64,000 nt of DNA from Lysobacter silvisoli (GTDB lineage Bacteria > Pseudomonadota > Gammaproteobacteria > Xanthomonadales > Xanthomonadaceae), in the NCBI RefSeq assembly GCF_003382365.1, contig NZ_QTSU01000004.1, forward strand, positions 169,754-233,753. Direction: 5' to 3'. The notes beneath the pieces were generated by a model, which did not search any database, was not told where the DNA came from, and worked only from the letters and a program-made list of their open reading frames with translations. Of the stretch, positions 55,350 to 63,816 are shown piece by piece. Made by a program: the position numbers and the translations under genes. Every line of letters starts with the position of its first letter. Within the stretch, counting starts at the first letter, position 1.

Positions 55350-56567
55350 ATGAGTCATACATACGAACTGCTGCATGCCGAAGGTGCGCCCACGCCGATC
55401 AAGGGCTGGGTGCGCGGCGTGCCGCTGGACGAGCAGGCCCAGCGCCAGCTGCAGAACATCGCCGCCCTGCCCTTCGTCGGGCCGTGGGTGGCGGTGATGC
55501 CCGACGTGCACCTGGGCAAGGGCGCAACCGTGGGTTCGGTCGTGCCCACGCGCGGCGCGATCGTTCCGGCCGCGGTGGGCGTGGACATCGGCTGCGGCAT
55601 GGCCGCGGTGCGCACCACCCTGCGCGCGAAGGACCTGCCCGACAGCCTCGCGCGGCTGCGCTGCGCGATCGAGCGCGTGGTCCCGGTCGGCAACGGCCCG
55701 GGCGGGGAACACCGCAAGCGGCCCGACAGCATCGACAGCCGGCTGGACCAGTCGGGCCTGATGACGCGGCTGGAGGCGGTGCGCGCCAAGCACCCCAAGA
55801 TCCGCTACGACAAGGTCGACAAGCAGCTGGGCACGCTGGGCGGCGGCAATCACTTCATCGAGATCTGCCTGGACGAAGGCGGCGCGGTGTGGGTGATGCT
55901 GCATTCGGGCTCGCGCGGCACCGGCAACCTGATCGGCACCTACTTCATCGAGCGGGCGCGGCGGGAACTGGAGCGGCGCGTGCTGGGCTACCACCTGCCG
56001 GACAAGGACTTGGCCTTCTTCCTGGAAGGCGAGCCCCTGTTCGACGATTACGTGGAAGCGGTGTCGTGGGCGCAGGACTACGCGCGCCACAACCGCGAGG
56101 CCATGATGGCTCGCGTGCTGCACGAGCTGCGCCAGCACTTGCCCAAGTTCCAGTTGGAGAAGATGGCGGTGAACTGCCATCACAACTACGTGCAGCGCGA
56201 ACAGCATCACGGCGAGTCGCTGCTGGTCACCCGCAAGGGCGCGGTCAGCGCGCGCCAGGGCGAGCTGGGCATCATCCCCGGCAGCATGGGCGCGTGCAGC
56301 TACATCGTGCGCGGCAAGGGCAACGAGGACAGCTTCCACAGCTGCAGCCACGGCGCCGGCCGGGTGATGAGCCGCACCCAGGCGCGGCAGAACATCACCC
56401 TCAAGCAGCACCGCGAGGCCACCGCGCACGTCGAATGCCGCAAGGACGCGGCGGTGATCGACGAGTCTCCGGCGGCCTACAAGTCGATCGACGCGGTCAT
56501 GGCCGCGCAGACCGACCTGGTCGAGGTGCTGCACACGCTGCGCCAGGTGATCTGCATCAAAGGTTGA
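55350..56567 (+). CDS. rtcB: RNA-splicing ligase RtcB
   Basis: A 405-residue RNA ligase joining 2',3'-cyclic phosphate (or 3'-phosphate) ends to 5'-OH ends with GTP and Mn2+. Metal ligands are in VGVDIGCGM (D79, C82), LGGGNHFIE (H168) and LHSGSRG (H185 region), with NCHHNYVQ later. The guanylated His is H334 in SCSHGAGRVMSR. The PDVHLGKG and PGSMG boxes are also present. Bacterial RtcB repairs RNA, including cleaved tRNA. CAGGAG lies upstream of the ATG. The conserved neighbours and the tRNA-like RNAs upstream make this a candidate RNA-repair operon. No archease, RtcA or RtcR gene is in the window. Confidence 0.96.
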   Translation: MSHTYELLHAEGAPTPIKGWVRGVPLDEQAQRQLQNIAALPFVGPWVAVMPDVHLGKGATVGSVVPTRGAIVPAAVGVDIGCGMAAVRTTLRAKDLPDSLARLRCAIERVVPVGNGPGGEHRKRPDSIDSRLDQSGLMTRLEAVRAKHPKIRYDKVDKQLGTLGGGNHFIEICLDEGGAVWVMLHSGSRGTGNLIGTYFIERARRELERRVLGYHLPDKDLAFFLEGEPLFDDYVEAVSWAQDYARHNREAMMARVLHELRQHLPKFQLEKMAVNCHHNYVQREQHHGESLLVTRKGAVSARQGELGIIPGSMGACSYIVRGKGNEDSFHSCSHGAGRVMSRTQARQNITLKQHREATAHVECRKDAAVIDESPAAYKSIDAVMAAQTDLVEVLHTLRQVICIKG

Positions 56568-56593
56568 AGCCGGCCTTCGGGTTTGGGCTACGG

Positions 56594-56621
56594 GCGCCGT
56601 CTTCGGACGGCGCTCTTTTTT
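56594..56621 (+). terminator. Rho-independent terminator after rtcB
   Basis: GCGCCGTC-TTCG-GACGGCGC is a perfect 8-bp stem with a C(UUCG)G loop, followed by a T-rich run. It starts 27 bases past the rtcB stop and may also serve the convergent LysR gene. Confidence 0.92.
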
Positions 56622-56630
56622 GCGCGGACC

Positions 56631-57536
56631 TCAGCCCGCGTCCGCGCTGAGACGATCGCGCAGCCAGCGTGCGGCCGCGCCCGGCGCGCTGTCGGCGCGG
56701 TGCGCGAACCAGCAGCGCGCGCGACTTTCGCCGCGCTTGCCCAGGGCCGCGGCGGGCACACGCAGCAGCCGGCCTTGGGCCAGATCGGCCTCGACCAACC
56801 ACAACGGCAGGCTGCCCCAACCGGCGCCGGCAAGGATCAGCGCGTGCTTGGTCTGCAAGTCGCCTACGCGCCAGGTGTCGGGCGAGAGCACGCCGTAGTC
56901 GCGGCCGGCGCTGAGTGGCGTGGGGTCTTCGACCGCGAGCTGCAGATGCTCGGCCAGGTCGACCGCATCGAGCAGGGCACGGCCCCTACAGCGTGCGGCC
57001 AGCGGATGCGAGGCCGCGACCACCGCCACCTGCACCAGCGGCGCCAGGGCATGCATAGACAGACCTGCATCGTCGGTGTCGAACGCCGTGATCGCCGCGT
57101 CGCAACGGCGTTCGCGCAGATCGGCCACGGCCGCGCCCAAAGGTGCGGTCCAGCAACGCAGCGCCAGCGACGTAAACGCGGCGCGCAACTCGCTCAGCGC
57201 CTGCGCCCACCGCGGCAGCGGAAACAGCGCGTCCACCGCGACCGCCAGTTGCAGTTCCACCCCTGCATGCAGGCCATGCGCGCGGGCGCGCAAGGCGTCG
57301 CTACGGCGCAGCACCGCGCGCGCGTCGGCGACCAGGGCGCGGCCGGCATCGGTGAGTTGCGGCCGCCGCGTGCTGCGGTCGAACAAGGCCAGGCCCAGCT
57401 GGCTTTCCAGGTTGGCGATGGCGTGGCTCACCGCCGACTGCACCCGCCGCAGTTGCGCCGCGGCCGCGCGGAAGCTGCCGGTGTCGACCACGGCGACGAA
57501 CACGCGCAGCTGGTCCAGGGTCAGTGGTTCGATCAT
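56631..57536 (-). CDS. LysR family transcriptional regulator
   Basis: A 301-residue regulator with an N-terminal winged helix (LTLDQLRVFVAVVDTGSFRA, then LRRVQSAVSHAIANLESQLG) and a C-terminal effector-binding domain of the periplasmic-binding-protein fold. It is divergent from the DUF6506-like gene, and a 7-bp palindrome with a 3-base spacer sits right at its start codon side, as expected for an autoregulating LysR protein. ATG 57536 is preferred over TTG 57548, which would put the palindrome partly in the coding region. Confidence 0.93.
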   Translation of the reverse strand: MIEPLTLDQLRVFVAVVDTGSFRAAAAQLRRVQSAVSHAIANLESQLGLALFDRSTRRPQLTDAGRALVADARAVLRRSDALRARAHGLHAGVELQLAVAVDALFPLPRWAQALSELRAAFTSLALRCWTAPLGAAVADLRERRCDAAITAFDTDDAGLSMHALAPLVQVAVVAASHPLAARCRGRALLDAVDLAEHLQLAVEDPTPLSAGRDYGVLSPDTWRVGDLQTKHALILAGAGWGSLPLWLVEADLAQGRLLRVPAAALGKRGESRARCWFAHRADSAPGAAARWLRDRLSADAG

Positions 57537-57537
57537 T

Positions 57538-57554
57538 GATCTATCCAATAGATC
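57538..57554. promoter_or_regulatory. Palindromic LysR-type operator
   Basis: GATCTAT-CCA-ATAGATC has perfect 7-bp arms and contains the T-N11-A pattern of LysR sites. It starts 2 bases before the lysR start codon and lies about 93 bases upstream of the divergent gene. Confidence 0.6.
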
Positions 57555-57646
57555 GGTTAAGCCTAAATTTAATCACTATTCCAGATGCATGCCAGGGTCC
57601 AGGCTGGTTCCACGGCCCGAATCCTCGGGCGCCATCGAGACCCGCC

Positions 57647-58246
57647 ATGAACACTCAGCCCCGCCGCACCGTGATCGTCGAAGTCCCCGGCGCCGACCCC
57701 GCCCGCGATCGCCATCTGTTCGCGGGCGGCGGCGCTGCCGCCACCGAGCTGGTGCTGATCCCCGCGACCGACGCTGCGCTCGCTATCGCCCGCGAAAGCG
57801 CCGCTGCCGGCGTGCCGCGGATCGAGCTCTGCGGCGGCATGGGCGTGGCCTGGCAGGCGCGCACCGCGGCCGTGGTCGGCGCGCGGGTGCGCGTGGGCGC
57901 GGTCTCGTTCGGCTTCGAATCGCTGCAACAGGTCGCGCGGGTGCAGAGCCGCTTCAGCGACGGCGAAGCCGTACCCACCTTGCTGCTGTTGCTGCTGCCC
58001 GGCAGCGACCCGCGACAGGAACGCTACGCCTACGCCAACGCCGCGCTGTCGGTGGTGGCGGTGCCCGATGCCGAGGCCGCGGCCGCCGAAGCGCGTCGCG
58101 CGCTGGAACAGGGCATCGGCCTGATCGAACTCTATGGCGAGCTGACCCCGGCGATCGCCACGCAGGTCATCCATGCCGTGCAGGCGCGCATTCCGGTCGG
58201 CGTGGTCGGCTACGCCGCGCAGGACCTGGGCGGGGACCGGGCCTAA
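57647..58246 (+). CDS. DUF6506-like protein, two repeats
   Basis: A 199-residue cytoplasmic protein of two similar halves. The first ends ARESAAAGVPRIELCGGMGV and the second has DAEAAAAEARRALEQGIGLI followed by ELYGELTP. The pattern of an alpha-beta repeat ending in xELCGGfG resembles DUF6506; the second half has lost the Cys-Gly-Gly. Function unknown. It is divergent from the LysR gene and probably its target. The in-frame extension to 57524 would cover the operator. Confidence 0.65.
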   Translation: MNTQPRRTVIVEVPGADPARDRHLFAGGGAAATELVLIPATDAALAIARESAAAGVPRIELCGGMGVAWQARTAAVVGARVRVGAVSFGFESLQQVARVQSRFSDGEAVPTLLLLLLPGSDPRQERYAYANAALSVVAVPDAEAAAAEARRALEQGIGLIELYGELTPAIATQVIHAVQARIPVGVVGYAAQDLGGDRA

Positions 58247-58421
58247 GTCAGCGTTCGCGAATGCCGTCCGTCGCAAATCCGCCCTATCGCCGCGCTGCGA
58301 GCGCCGGAATGCGACGCATTAGGCGTTTCCACCTATCGCCAGACGAGCGCGGGTAACGGATAGTTAACCGACAGGGGCTATCGTCGCTCCTGCACGGGCC
58401 CGCTCAAGGAGAGGTGGAGCC

Positions 58422-58658
58422 ATGAACGATTTGGCATGGGATGCCGCATCGTCGCGCGTGAGCCTGTCGCGCGAGGACTGGGATTTGGCCGTGACCTACG
58501 GCATCGAAGCGCGCTTGCACCACAGCGGCCGCGCCTGGACCGACATCCATCACGAACTCGCCGCCGGCTGGGCGCGCATGCGCGGCTATCGGCGCGCGCA
58601 TTGGCAGGACGTGGCCGCGCACGTGGAAGCGGCCTGGCACGGCGCGATCCGCCTGTAA
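58422..58658 (+). CDS. Small unknown protein
   Basis: A 78-residue soluble protein, rich in Ala, Trp and His (AGWARMRGYRRAHWQDVAAH), with no known family. GGAG lies 7 bases before the ATG. The composition (five Trp in 78) and a compact helix pattern suggest a real gene. Confidence 0.65.
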   Translation: MNDLAWDAASSRVSLSREDWDLAVTYGIEARLHHSGRAWTDIHHELAAGWARMRGYRRAHWQDVAAHVEAAWHGAIRL

Positions 58659-58843
58659 CCGGCCCTGGGCTTGCCGCGCCGCAAGACGGCAGGTCCCTCG
58701 CGCGCAGCGGCACATCCGATGGCAGCACAACTCGGCCGCCCGGCGCGGCCGATGAGACGGCTGCGCCCTAAACTGAAGCCTGTCCGCCCGCCGCCGCGGC
58801 CGGCGTTGGAACCCCCAGGATCCCCACGCACACGGAGGCGCGC

Positions 58844-59662
58844 ATGAGCATCGGCAACAACAATCTGGCCCTGAGCAAGTACCCGGCCGCGATCGACAAA
58901 CATCCGGACGCCAAACGCGCCTTGTGCTTCGGCGATTCCTGGTTCCAGTACGTGCCGCACCCCACCGACCTCAACAAGCAGATCGCGCGGCTGTTCAAGA
59001 ACACCCTGTTCCTGCGCGAGGGCGTGGCGGGCCGCGACAGCGCGATGTGGAAGGCGGCGCTGCCGCGCATCCAGCGCGAGATCGGCACCTTCGGCTTCGA
59101 CGCGATCCTGCTGTCCAACGGCGGCAACGACATCGTCGGCGAGGAGCTGCGCGAGTTCGTCAAGACCGCCGCGCAACCGCAGTCGGTGGGCAGCGGGCCT
59201 TGGGGCGAGATTCCAGCCGAGGTGTTCGACCACGTGCGCCTGGAGACGTTCGAGCACGCGCTGCGCTACGCGATCAAGGACATGAAGGAAGTGGTGCAGA
59301 TGCGCGACCTGCTCTCGCCGGGGACCATTATCTATGTCCACACCTACGACTACATCTACCCCAGTGGCAAGGCGTTCAAGCTCGGCCCGTTTACCCAGGG
59401 CCCCTGGGTCAAGCCGTTCCTGGACCAGGTCGGGCTGATCGATGCCAAGCGCCAGCGCGTGCTGACGACCTGGCTGGTGGACCAGTTCGCGCGCGCGCTG
59501 CGTGCGTTCGTGTCGCAGAACGCCAACATGCGCCTGGTCGATTCGCGCGGCACGCTCAAGACCGCATCGCAATGGGAAAACGAGATCCACCCGGTCGCCA
59601 GCGGCTTCGAGGCCATCGCCAAGAAGTCCTGGAAGCCGGCGCTGACCGGCGTACTGGAATAG
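58844..59662 (+). CDS. SGNH/GDSL-type hydrolase
   Basis: A 272-residue protein without a signal peptide. SGNH blocks are visible: the nucleophile in CFGDSWFQYVP (D31-S32), the Asn block SNGGNDIVGEE (N95-D96) and a C-terminal His in ENEIHPVASG (H249, with Glu at the usual Asp position -2). It is cytoplasmic by prediction and may be an esterase or acyl hydrolase. It starts a plus-strand group with the deoxyribosyltransferase-fold and DUF2235 genes. Confidence 0.82.
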   Translation: MSIGNNNLALSKYPAAIDKHPDAKRALCFGDSWFQYVPHPTDLNKQIARLFKNTLFLREGVAGRDSAMWKAALPRIQREIGTFGFDAILLSNGGNDIVGEELREFVKTAAQPQSVGSGPWGEIPAEVFDHVRLETFEHALRYAIKDMKEVVQMRDLLSPGTIIYVHTYDYIYPSGKAFKLGPFTQGPWVKPFLDQVGLIDAKRQRVLTTWLVDQFARALRAFVSQNANMRLVDSRGTLKTASQWENEIHPVASGFEAIAKKSWKPALTGVLE

Positions 59663-59716
59663 CCGCTGGGCTAGACTGCGGGCGCGCCCTCCGGCGCGTC
59701 CGCCGCCGAGGTCGCG

Positions 59717-60271
59717 ATGAAAGCCTTTTGCCTGGGCCTGTGCCTGCTCGCGGCCCTGCCGTTGCACGCCGCCGAACCGGCCGCGCCGGCCTCGGAGGTG
59801 GTGCGCTCGCCGCAGCCCGTGCCCGCCGACGACCGGCTCAAGGTGTTCCTGGCCGGCAGCATCGACATGGGCGGCGCGCAGGACTGGCAGGCGCAGGTGG
59901 AACGCGCGCTGGCCGACGAGGGCGTGGTGCTGCTCAACCCGCGCCGCGCCGACTGGAACCCGGCCTGGAAGCCGGTGGCCGAGGAGCCTGAATTCCGCAA
60001 GCAGGTGGAATGGGAACTGGGCGCGCTCAACCGCAGCGACGTGATCCTGATGTACTTCGCGCCGCAGTCGCAAAGCCCCGTCACCCTGCTGGAACTGGGC
60101 CTGCACGCGGGCTCGGGCAAGGTGCTGCTGGCCTGCCCGCCCGGCTATTGGCGCAAGGGCAATGTGGACATCGCCGCCGACCGCTACGGCGTGCCGCGCT
60201 ACGACAGCCTGGACACGCTGATCGCCGCGGTACGCGAACGGCTGTCGCAGTTGCGTCGCGAGCGCCGCTGA
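59717..60271 (+). CDS. Nucleoside 2-deoxyribosyltransferase-fold protein with a signal peptide
   Basis: A 184-residue protein. Residues 1-19 are a signal peptide (FCLGLCLLAALPLHA). From residue 42 the Nuc_deoxyri_tr2 pattern follows: LKVFLAGSIDMGGAQDWQAQ, VLLNPRRADWN, FRKQVEWELGALNRSDVILM and the TLLELGLHAGSGKVLLACPP stretch with its Glu. This family normally acts in the cytoplasm on nucleosides. An exported member would have to act on extracellular or periplasmic nucleosides or have changed function. It lies 54 bases after the SGNH gene and 66 bases before the DUF2235 gene. Confidence 0.8.
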   Translation: MKAFCLGLCLLAALPLHAAEPAAPASEVVRSPQPVPADDRLKVFLAGSIDMGGAQDWQAQVERALADEGVVLLNPRRADWNPAWKPVAEEPEFRKQVEWELGALNRSDVILMYFAPQSQSPVTLLELGLHAGSGKVLLACPPGYWRKGNVDIAADRYGVPRYDSLDTLIAAVRERLSQLRRERR

Positions 60272-60337
60272 TGGCGCCGCATCGCAGGCTGCGCGACCGC
60301 CGCGGCGCATACTGAACGATCCCACGCGAGGCCCTGC

Positions 60338-61483
60338 ATGAGCGCACCGCGCAACATCGTCGTCTGCCTGGACGGCACCAACAATTCCCCCGCCGCCGCA
60401 CGCACCAACGTGCAGCGGCTGTATCGCATGATCGAAAAGGGGCCGCAGCAGGTCGCCTACTACCAGCCCGGCGTGGGCACGCTGGAGCCGATCGGGGTCA
60501 TGGGCTCGCTGCGTCGGCGCGCGCTGATGCTGCAGGATTCGGCCAGCGGCTGGATGCTGCAGCGCCATGTCTGCGCGGCCTACGAATTCCTGTCCGACGT
60601 CTACCGCGACGGCGACCGCGTCTATATCTTCGGCTTCAGCCGCGGCGCGTATTCGGCGCGGGTGCTGGCGGCCATGCTCAACACCGTGGGCCTGCTGCAC
60701 GCCGGCATGCACGAGATGGTCGCCTTCGCCTGGCGCACTTATACCCGGCTGCCGCCGTTCGGCGCCTGGCGCGGCGGCCCGGCGCGGCGGCAGCGCGCGA
60801 TGAGCGACTACTTCCGGCGCATGCACGGCTTCCGCAAGAGCTACTCGCGCACGGTGCCGGTGCATTTCCTCGGCCTGTGGGACACGGTCAGCTCGGTCGG
60901 GCCGCCGTGGCTGCCGCGCGTGTACAGCCACACCGCCAGCAACCGCGGCGTGGCCACGGTGCGCCACGCGGTGGCGCTGGACGAACGCCGCGGCAAGTTC
61001 GTGCAGAACCTGTGGAGCGCCACGCCGCATCGGCACCAGGACGTGCGCGAGCTGTGGTTCGCCGGCAGCCATGGCGACGTGGGCGGCGGCTATGCGAACG
61101 GGCGCCGCGGCGAATTGGCGCGCATTCCGCTCGCCTGGATGCTGCGCGAAGCCGAAGCCGCCGGCCTGCGTATCGAGCCGCAGGCACGCAAGGACGCGGC
61201 GCTGCCCGACCTGAGCGACATCGAGCAATGGCGCAGGCACGCACAGGCGCCCGCGCACGACGAACTGCGCCACTGGTACTGGCGCCTGATGGAATGGCTG
61301 CCGATCCCGCATTCCACCCAGGACGCCGAAGGCGAATGGACCCGGCGCTGGCGCCCGCACCGCTCGCGCCCGCGCATCCAGCGCCCGGGCGCGCTGGTGC
61401 ACGAGAGCGTGTACGAGCGCATGCGGCTGGACGAAAACTACCGCCCGGCCAACCTGCGCGAAGACGCCGTACCGGCCTCGTAG
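60338..61483 (+). CDS. DUF2235 alpha/beta-hydrolase domain protein
   Basis: A 381-residue protein of the DUF2235 family, which includes type VI secretion phospholipase effectors (Tle1) and many uncharacterised hydrolases. The start NIVVCLDGTNNS is typical. The nucleophile is S101 in IFGFSRGAYSAR, Asp is probably D182 in LGLWDTVSSVG, and His H245 in AGSHGDVGGGY. There is no signal peptide and no VgrG, PAAR or Hcp gene nearby, so secretion is not supported. It ends the three-gene plus-strand group. Confidence 0.88.
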   Translation: MSAPRNIVVCLDGTNNSPAAARTNVQRLYRMIEKGPQQVAYYQPGVGTLEPIGVMGSLRRRALMLQDSASGWMLQRHVCAAYEFLSDVYRDGDRVYIFGFSRGAYSARVLAAMLNTVGLLHAGMHEMVAFAWRTYTRLPPFGAWRGGPARRQRAMSDYFRRMHGFRKSYSRTVPVHFLGLWDTVSSVGPPWLPRVYSHTASNRGVATVRHAVALDERRGKFVQNLWSATPHRHQDVRELWFAGSHGDVGGGYANGRRGELARIPLAWMLREAEAAGLRIEPQARKDAALPDLSDIEQWRRHAQAPAHDELRHWYWRLMEWLPIPHSTQDAEGEWTRRWRPHRSRPRIQRPGALVHESVYERMRLDENYRPANLREDAVPAS

Positions 61484-61514
61484 GGCGCGGCGATAACCGC
61501 ACCGCCGAGCACAC

Positions 61515-62210
61515 TCAGCCCTTCGGTTTGCCCTGCCCGAACAACACCTTCCGCTCTTCCTCGCTGATCTTGGTGTTCGGCGCATACGACTGCGGCGCCT
61601 CCGCGTACGTGCGCTGCACCGCCGGCCGCTGCGCCATCGCCTCGAACCAGCGCCGCAGTTCGGGGAAATCCTGCAGCGACTGCCCGTGCGAGGCATGCGG
61701 CACCATCCACGGATAACTGGCCATGTCGGCGATCGAATACTCGCCGGCGATGTACTCGCGCCCGGCCAACTGCCGGTCGAGCACGCCGTACAGGCGGTGG
61801 GTCTCGCGGGTGTAGCGGTCGATCGCGTAGGGCACCTTCTCCGGCGCGTACACGTTGAAGTGGCCGATCTGCCCGGCCATCGGTCCGAGGCCGCCGACCT
61901 GCCAGTACAGCCATTGCAGCACCTCGTAGCGGCGCCGCGGTTCGGCCGGCAGGAAGCGGCCGGTCTTCTCGGCCAGGTACTGCAGCATCGCGCCGGACTC
62001 GAACAGCGACAGCGGCGCGCCGCCGCCCAGCGGCTCATGGTCGACCAGGGCCGGAATCTTGTTGTTCGGCGAAATCTTCAGGTAGTCCGGATCGAACTGC
62101 TCGCCCTTGCCGATGTCGATCGGCATCAGGCGGTGCGGCAGTCCGGATTCCTCCATGAACAGCTTGAGCTTGAGCCCGTTGGGCGTGGGCCAGAAATACA
62201 GGTCGATCAT
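61515..62210 (-). CDS. Glutathione S-transferase family protein (YfcG/YghU-like)
   Basis: A 231-residue cytoplasmic protein. It has an N-terminal thioredoxin fold (IDLYFWPTPNGLKLKLFMEE, then KISPNNKIPALVDHE with the cis-Pro, and LFESGAMLQYLAEKTG) and a helical C-terminal domain (YIAGEYSIADMASYPWMVPH). The active-site pattern with Thr-Pro-Asn resembles the nu-class YfcG/YghU disulfide reductases. The ATG at 62210 is chosen because longer starts add a low-complexity leader. Confidence 0.9.
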   Translation of the reverse strand: MIDLYFWPTPNGLKLKLFMEESGLPHRLMPIDIGKGEQFDPDYLKISPNNKIPALVDHEPLGGGAPLSLFESGAMLQYLAEKTGRFLPAEPRRRYEVLQWLYWQVGGLGPMAGQIGHFNVYAPEKVPYAIDRYTRETHRLYGVLDRQLAGREYIAGEYSIADMASYPWMVPHASHGQSLQDFPELRRWFEAMAQRPAVQRTYAEAPQSYAPNTKISEEERKVLFGQGKPKG

Positions 62211-62608
62211 GCTTGCGCTCCGGTGGGGGGTGGCGGCACGGACGGCGGCGGCGGCGAAGTCGCGCAACGCGCGGCCGATCTCGTCGGGGACATCTTCCTG
62301 CAAGTAGCGGATGCCCGGTACGGCGACTTCGCCTTGGTTGGGCCAGCGCCGGCAGAACTCAAGCGCGCGGCCGGCCGGCAGGGCGCCGGGCGCGGTTCCC
62401 GGCATGGGCAGCGCCGGGTCCCGGGTTCGAACGGATGCCGACGATCGATGGAGCCAGTTTAGCGGGCTGCGCACAGCCTGCGGGCTTTGCGGCGTTTGCC
62501 CGTAGGACGCAGCGTCGCGCGGCTGCGCTTCCGTCCGGCCACGGCCGCCCCCAAGTCTGGACCTGTTTCGCCGCGCACGCGGCACCCACCCCTGCCTGGC
62601 CCCCACCC

Positions 62609-63652
62609 ATGCGCCGCACCGCCCTGCTGCTGTTCGCTTTGCTCGCCGCCGCCACTGCCCACGCGGGCGAGGACACCACCTGCGTCACCGGTCACACCAA
62701 GCTGCCGCCCACCGTGAACTTCCGCGTCGACAACGACCTGTTCGGCGGCCAGGACCAGGGTTACAGCAACGGCGTGCAACTGACCCTGGTCTCGCCCAAC
62801 CTGGTCGACTACACCGACGATCCCTGCCTGCCGCGCCTGGCGCGCTGGATCAACCGCCACGTCAGCGCGCTCACGCCGGAAGGCTTCGAGCAGCAGAACA
62901 TGGTGGTGAGCTTCGCCCAGGGCATTTTCACCCCCACCGACTACAGCCGCCACGACCTGATCGAGGACGACCGCCCCTATGCCGGCGCCCTGCTCGCCAG
63001 CCTGGGCTACAACGCGCGCAACGGCGACGAGTTGCGCACCACCCAGCTGCAGTTCGGCATCGTCGGCCCCTCGGCCTACGGCAAGCAGGTACAGAACGAG
63101 ATCCACAAGCTGCTCGGCGACGAGACCTTCCAGGGCTGGGACAACCAGTTGCACGACGAACCGGTGCTGCGCCTGGTGCACGAGCGCATGCGCCGCTACT
63201 CGGCCGGCGACGAGGAAAACGGCCCCTGGGGCTGGGACGCGATCACCCACTACGGCGGCAGCGTGGGCAACCTGGCCACCTATGCCAACGCCGGCGCGGA
63301 ATGGCGCTTCGGCCGCCACCTGCCCGACGATTTCGGCAGCACCCCGCTGCGCCCGGCCGGCGAAAACACCGCGCCCACTCGCAAGGTGCGCGGGCCCAAT
63401 CAGTTCGGGGCGCATCTGTTCCTGACGGTGGACGCGCGCTGGGTGTTGTACGACATCACGCTGGACGGCAACACGTTCCGCGACAGCCACCGTGTGGACA
63501 AGCGCGCCTTGGTCGCCGATGCGGGCTATGGGCTGGCCTTCATGTACGGGCGCTGGAAGTTCGCGCTGGCGCGCTATCACCGTACGCGGGAGTTCGAGGG
63601 TCAGAAGCAGACGCCGGTGTTCGGCAGTTTCACCATCAGCCGTTCGCTTTAG
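62609..63652 (+). CDS. LpxR-like lipid A deacylase (DUF2219)
   Basis: A 347-residue outer-membrane enzyme with a signal peptide (LLLFALLAAATAHA). The mature start NFRVDNDLFGGQDQGYSNG carries the Asn-Asp (42-43) and Ser near the calcium/active site of LpxR; the later GWDNQLHDEPVL matches the family's GWdnQL block with a His. It should remove the 3'-acyloxyacyl group of lipid A, changing immune recognition and permeability. The barrel ends ITISRSL, without a terminal aromatic. It is divergent from the GST gene. Confidence 0.85.
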   Translation: MRRTALLLFALLAAATAHAGEDTTCVTGHTKLPPTVNFRVDNDLFGGQDQGYSNGVQLTLVSPNLVDYTDDPCLPRLARWINRHVSALTPEGFEQQNMVVSFAQGIFTPTDYSRHDLIEDDRPYAGALLASLGYNARNGDELRTTQLQFGIVGPSAYGKQVQNEIHKLLGDETFQGWDNQLHDEPVLRLVHERMRRYSAGDEENGPWGWDAITHYGGSVGNLATYANAGAEWRFGRHLPDDFGSTPLRPAGENTAPTRKVRGPNQFGAHLFLTVDARWVLYDITLDGNTFRDSHRVDKRALVADAGYGLAFMYGRWKFALARYHRTREFEGQKQTPVFGSFTISRSL

Positions 63653-63670
63653 CCGGTTGCTCGCCTTGGG

Positions 63671-63771
63671 GTAGGAGCGGCGTAAGCCGCGACCGCGAAT
63701 CCACACCTACGACGAACGCTTCGGTCTCTGCGCGATGTGCCTTCTGTAGGAGCGGCGTGAGCCGCGATCCG
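63671..63771. repeat. Two REP-like palindromes in direct orientation
   Basis: GTAGGAGCGGCGTAAGCCGC (63671-63690, continuing GACCGCG) and TGTAGGAGCGGCGTGAGCCG (63745-63764, continuing CGATCCG). They are the same family as at 8945-9016 and 18190-18282. Confidence 0.8.
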
Positions 63772-63816
63772 CTCCGAACTTGCGAAGGTGTGTGGGTGTG
63801 TGGGTGGAAGCAACAA

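Noticed and set aside
60338..61483. Type VI secretion effector locus
   Set aside because: DUF2235 occurs in Tle1 effectors, but there is no VgrG, PAAR, Hcp, adaptor or immunity gene beside it.
58586..62038. Minus-strand ORF of 1150 codons
   Set aside because: It covers five genes with clear motifs on either strand, and its composition is that of an antisense shadow.
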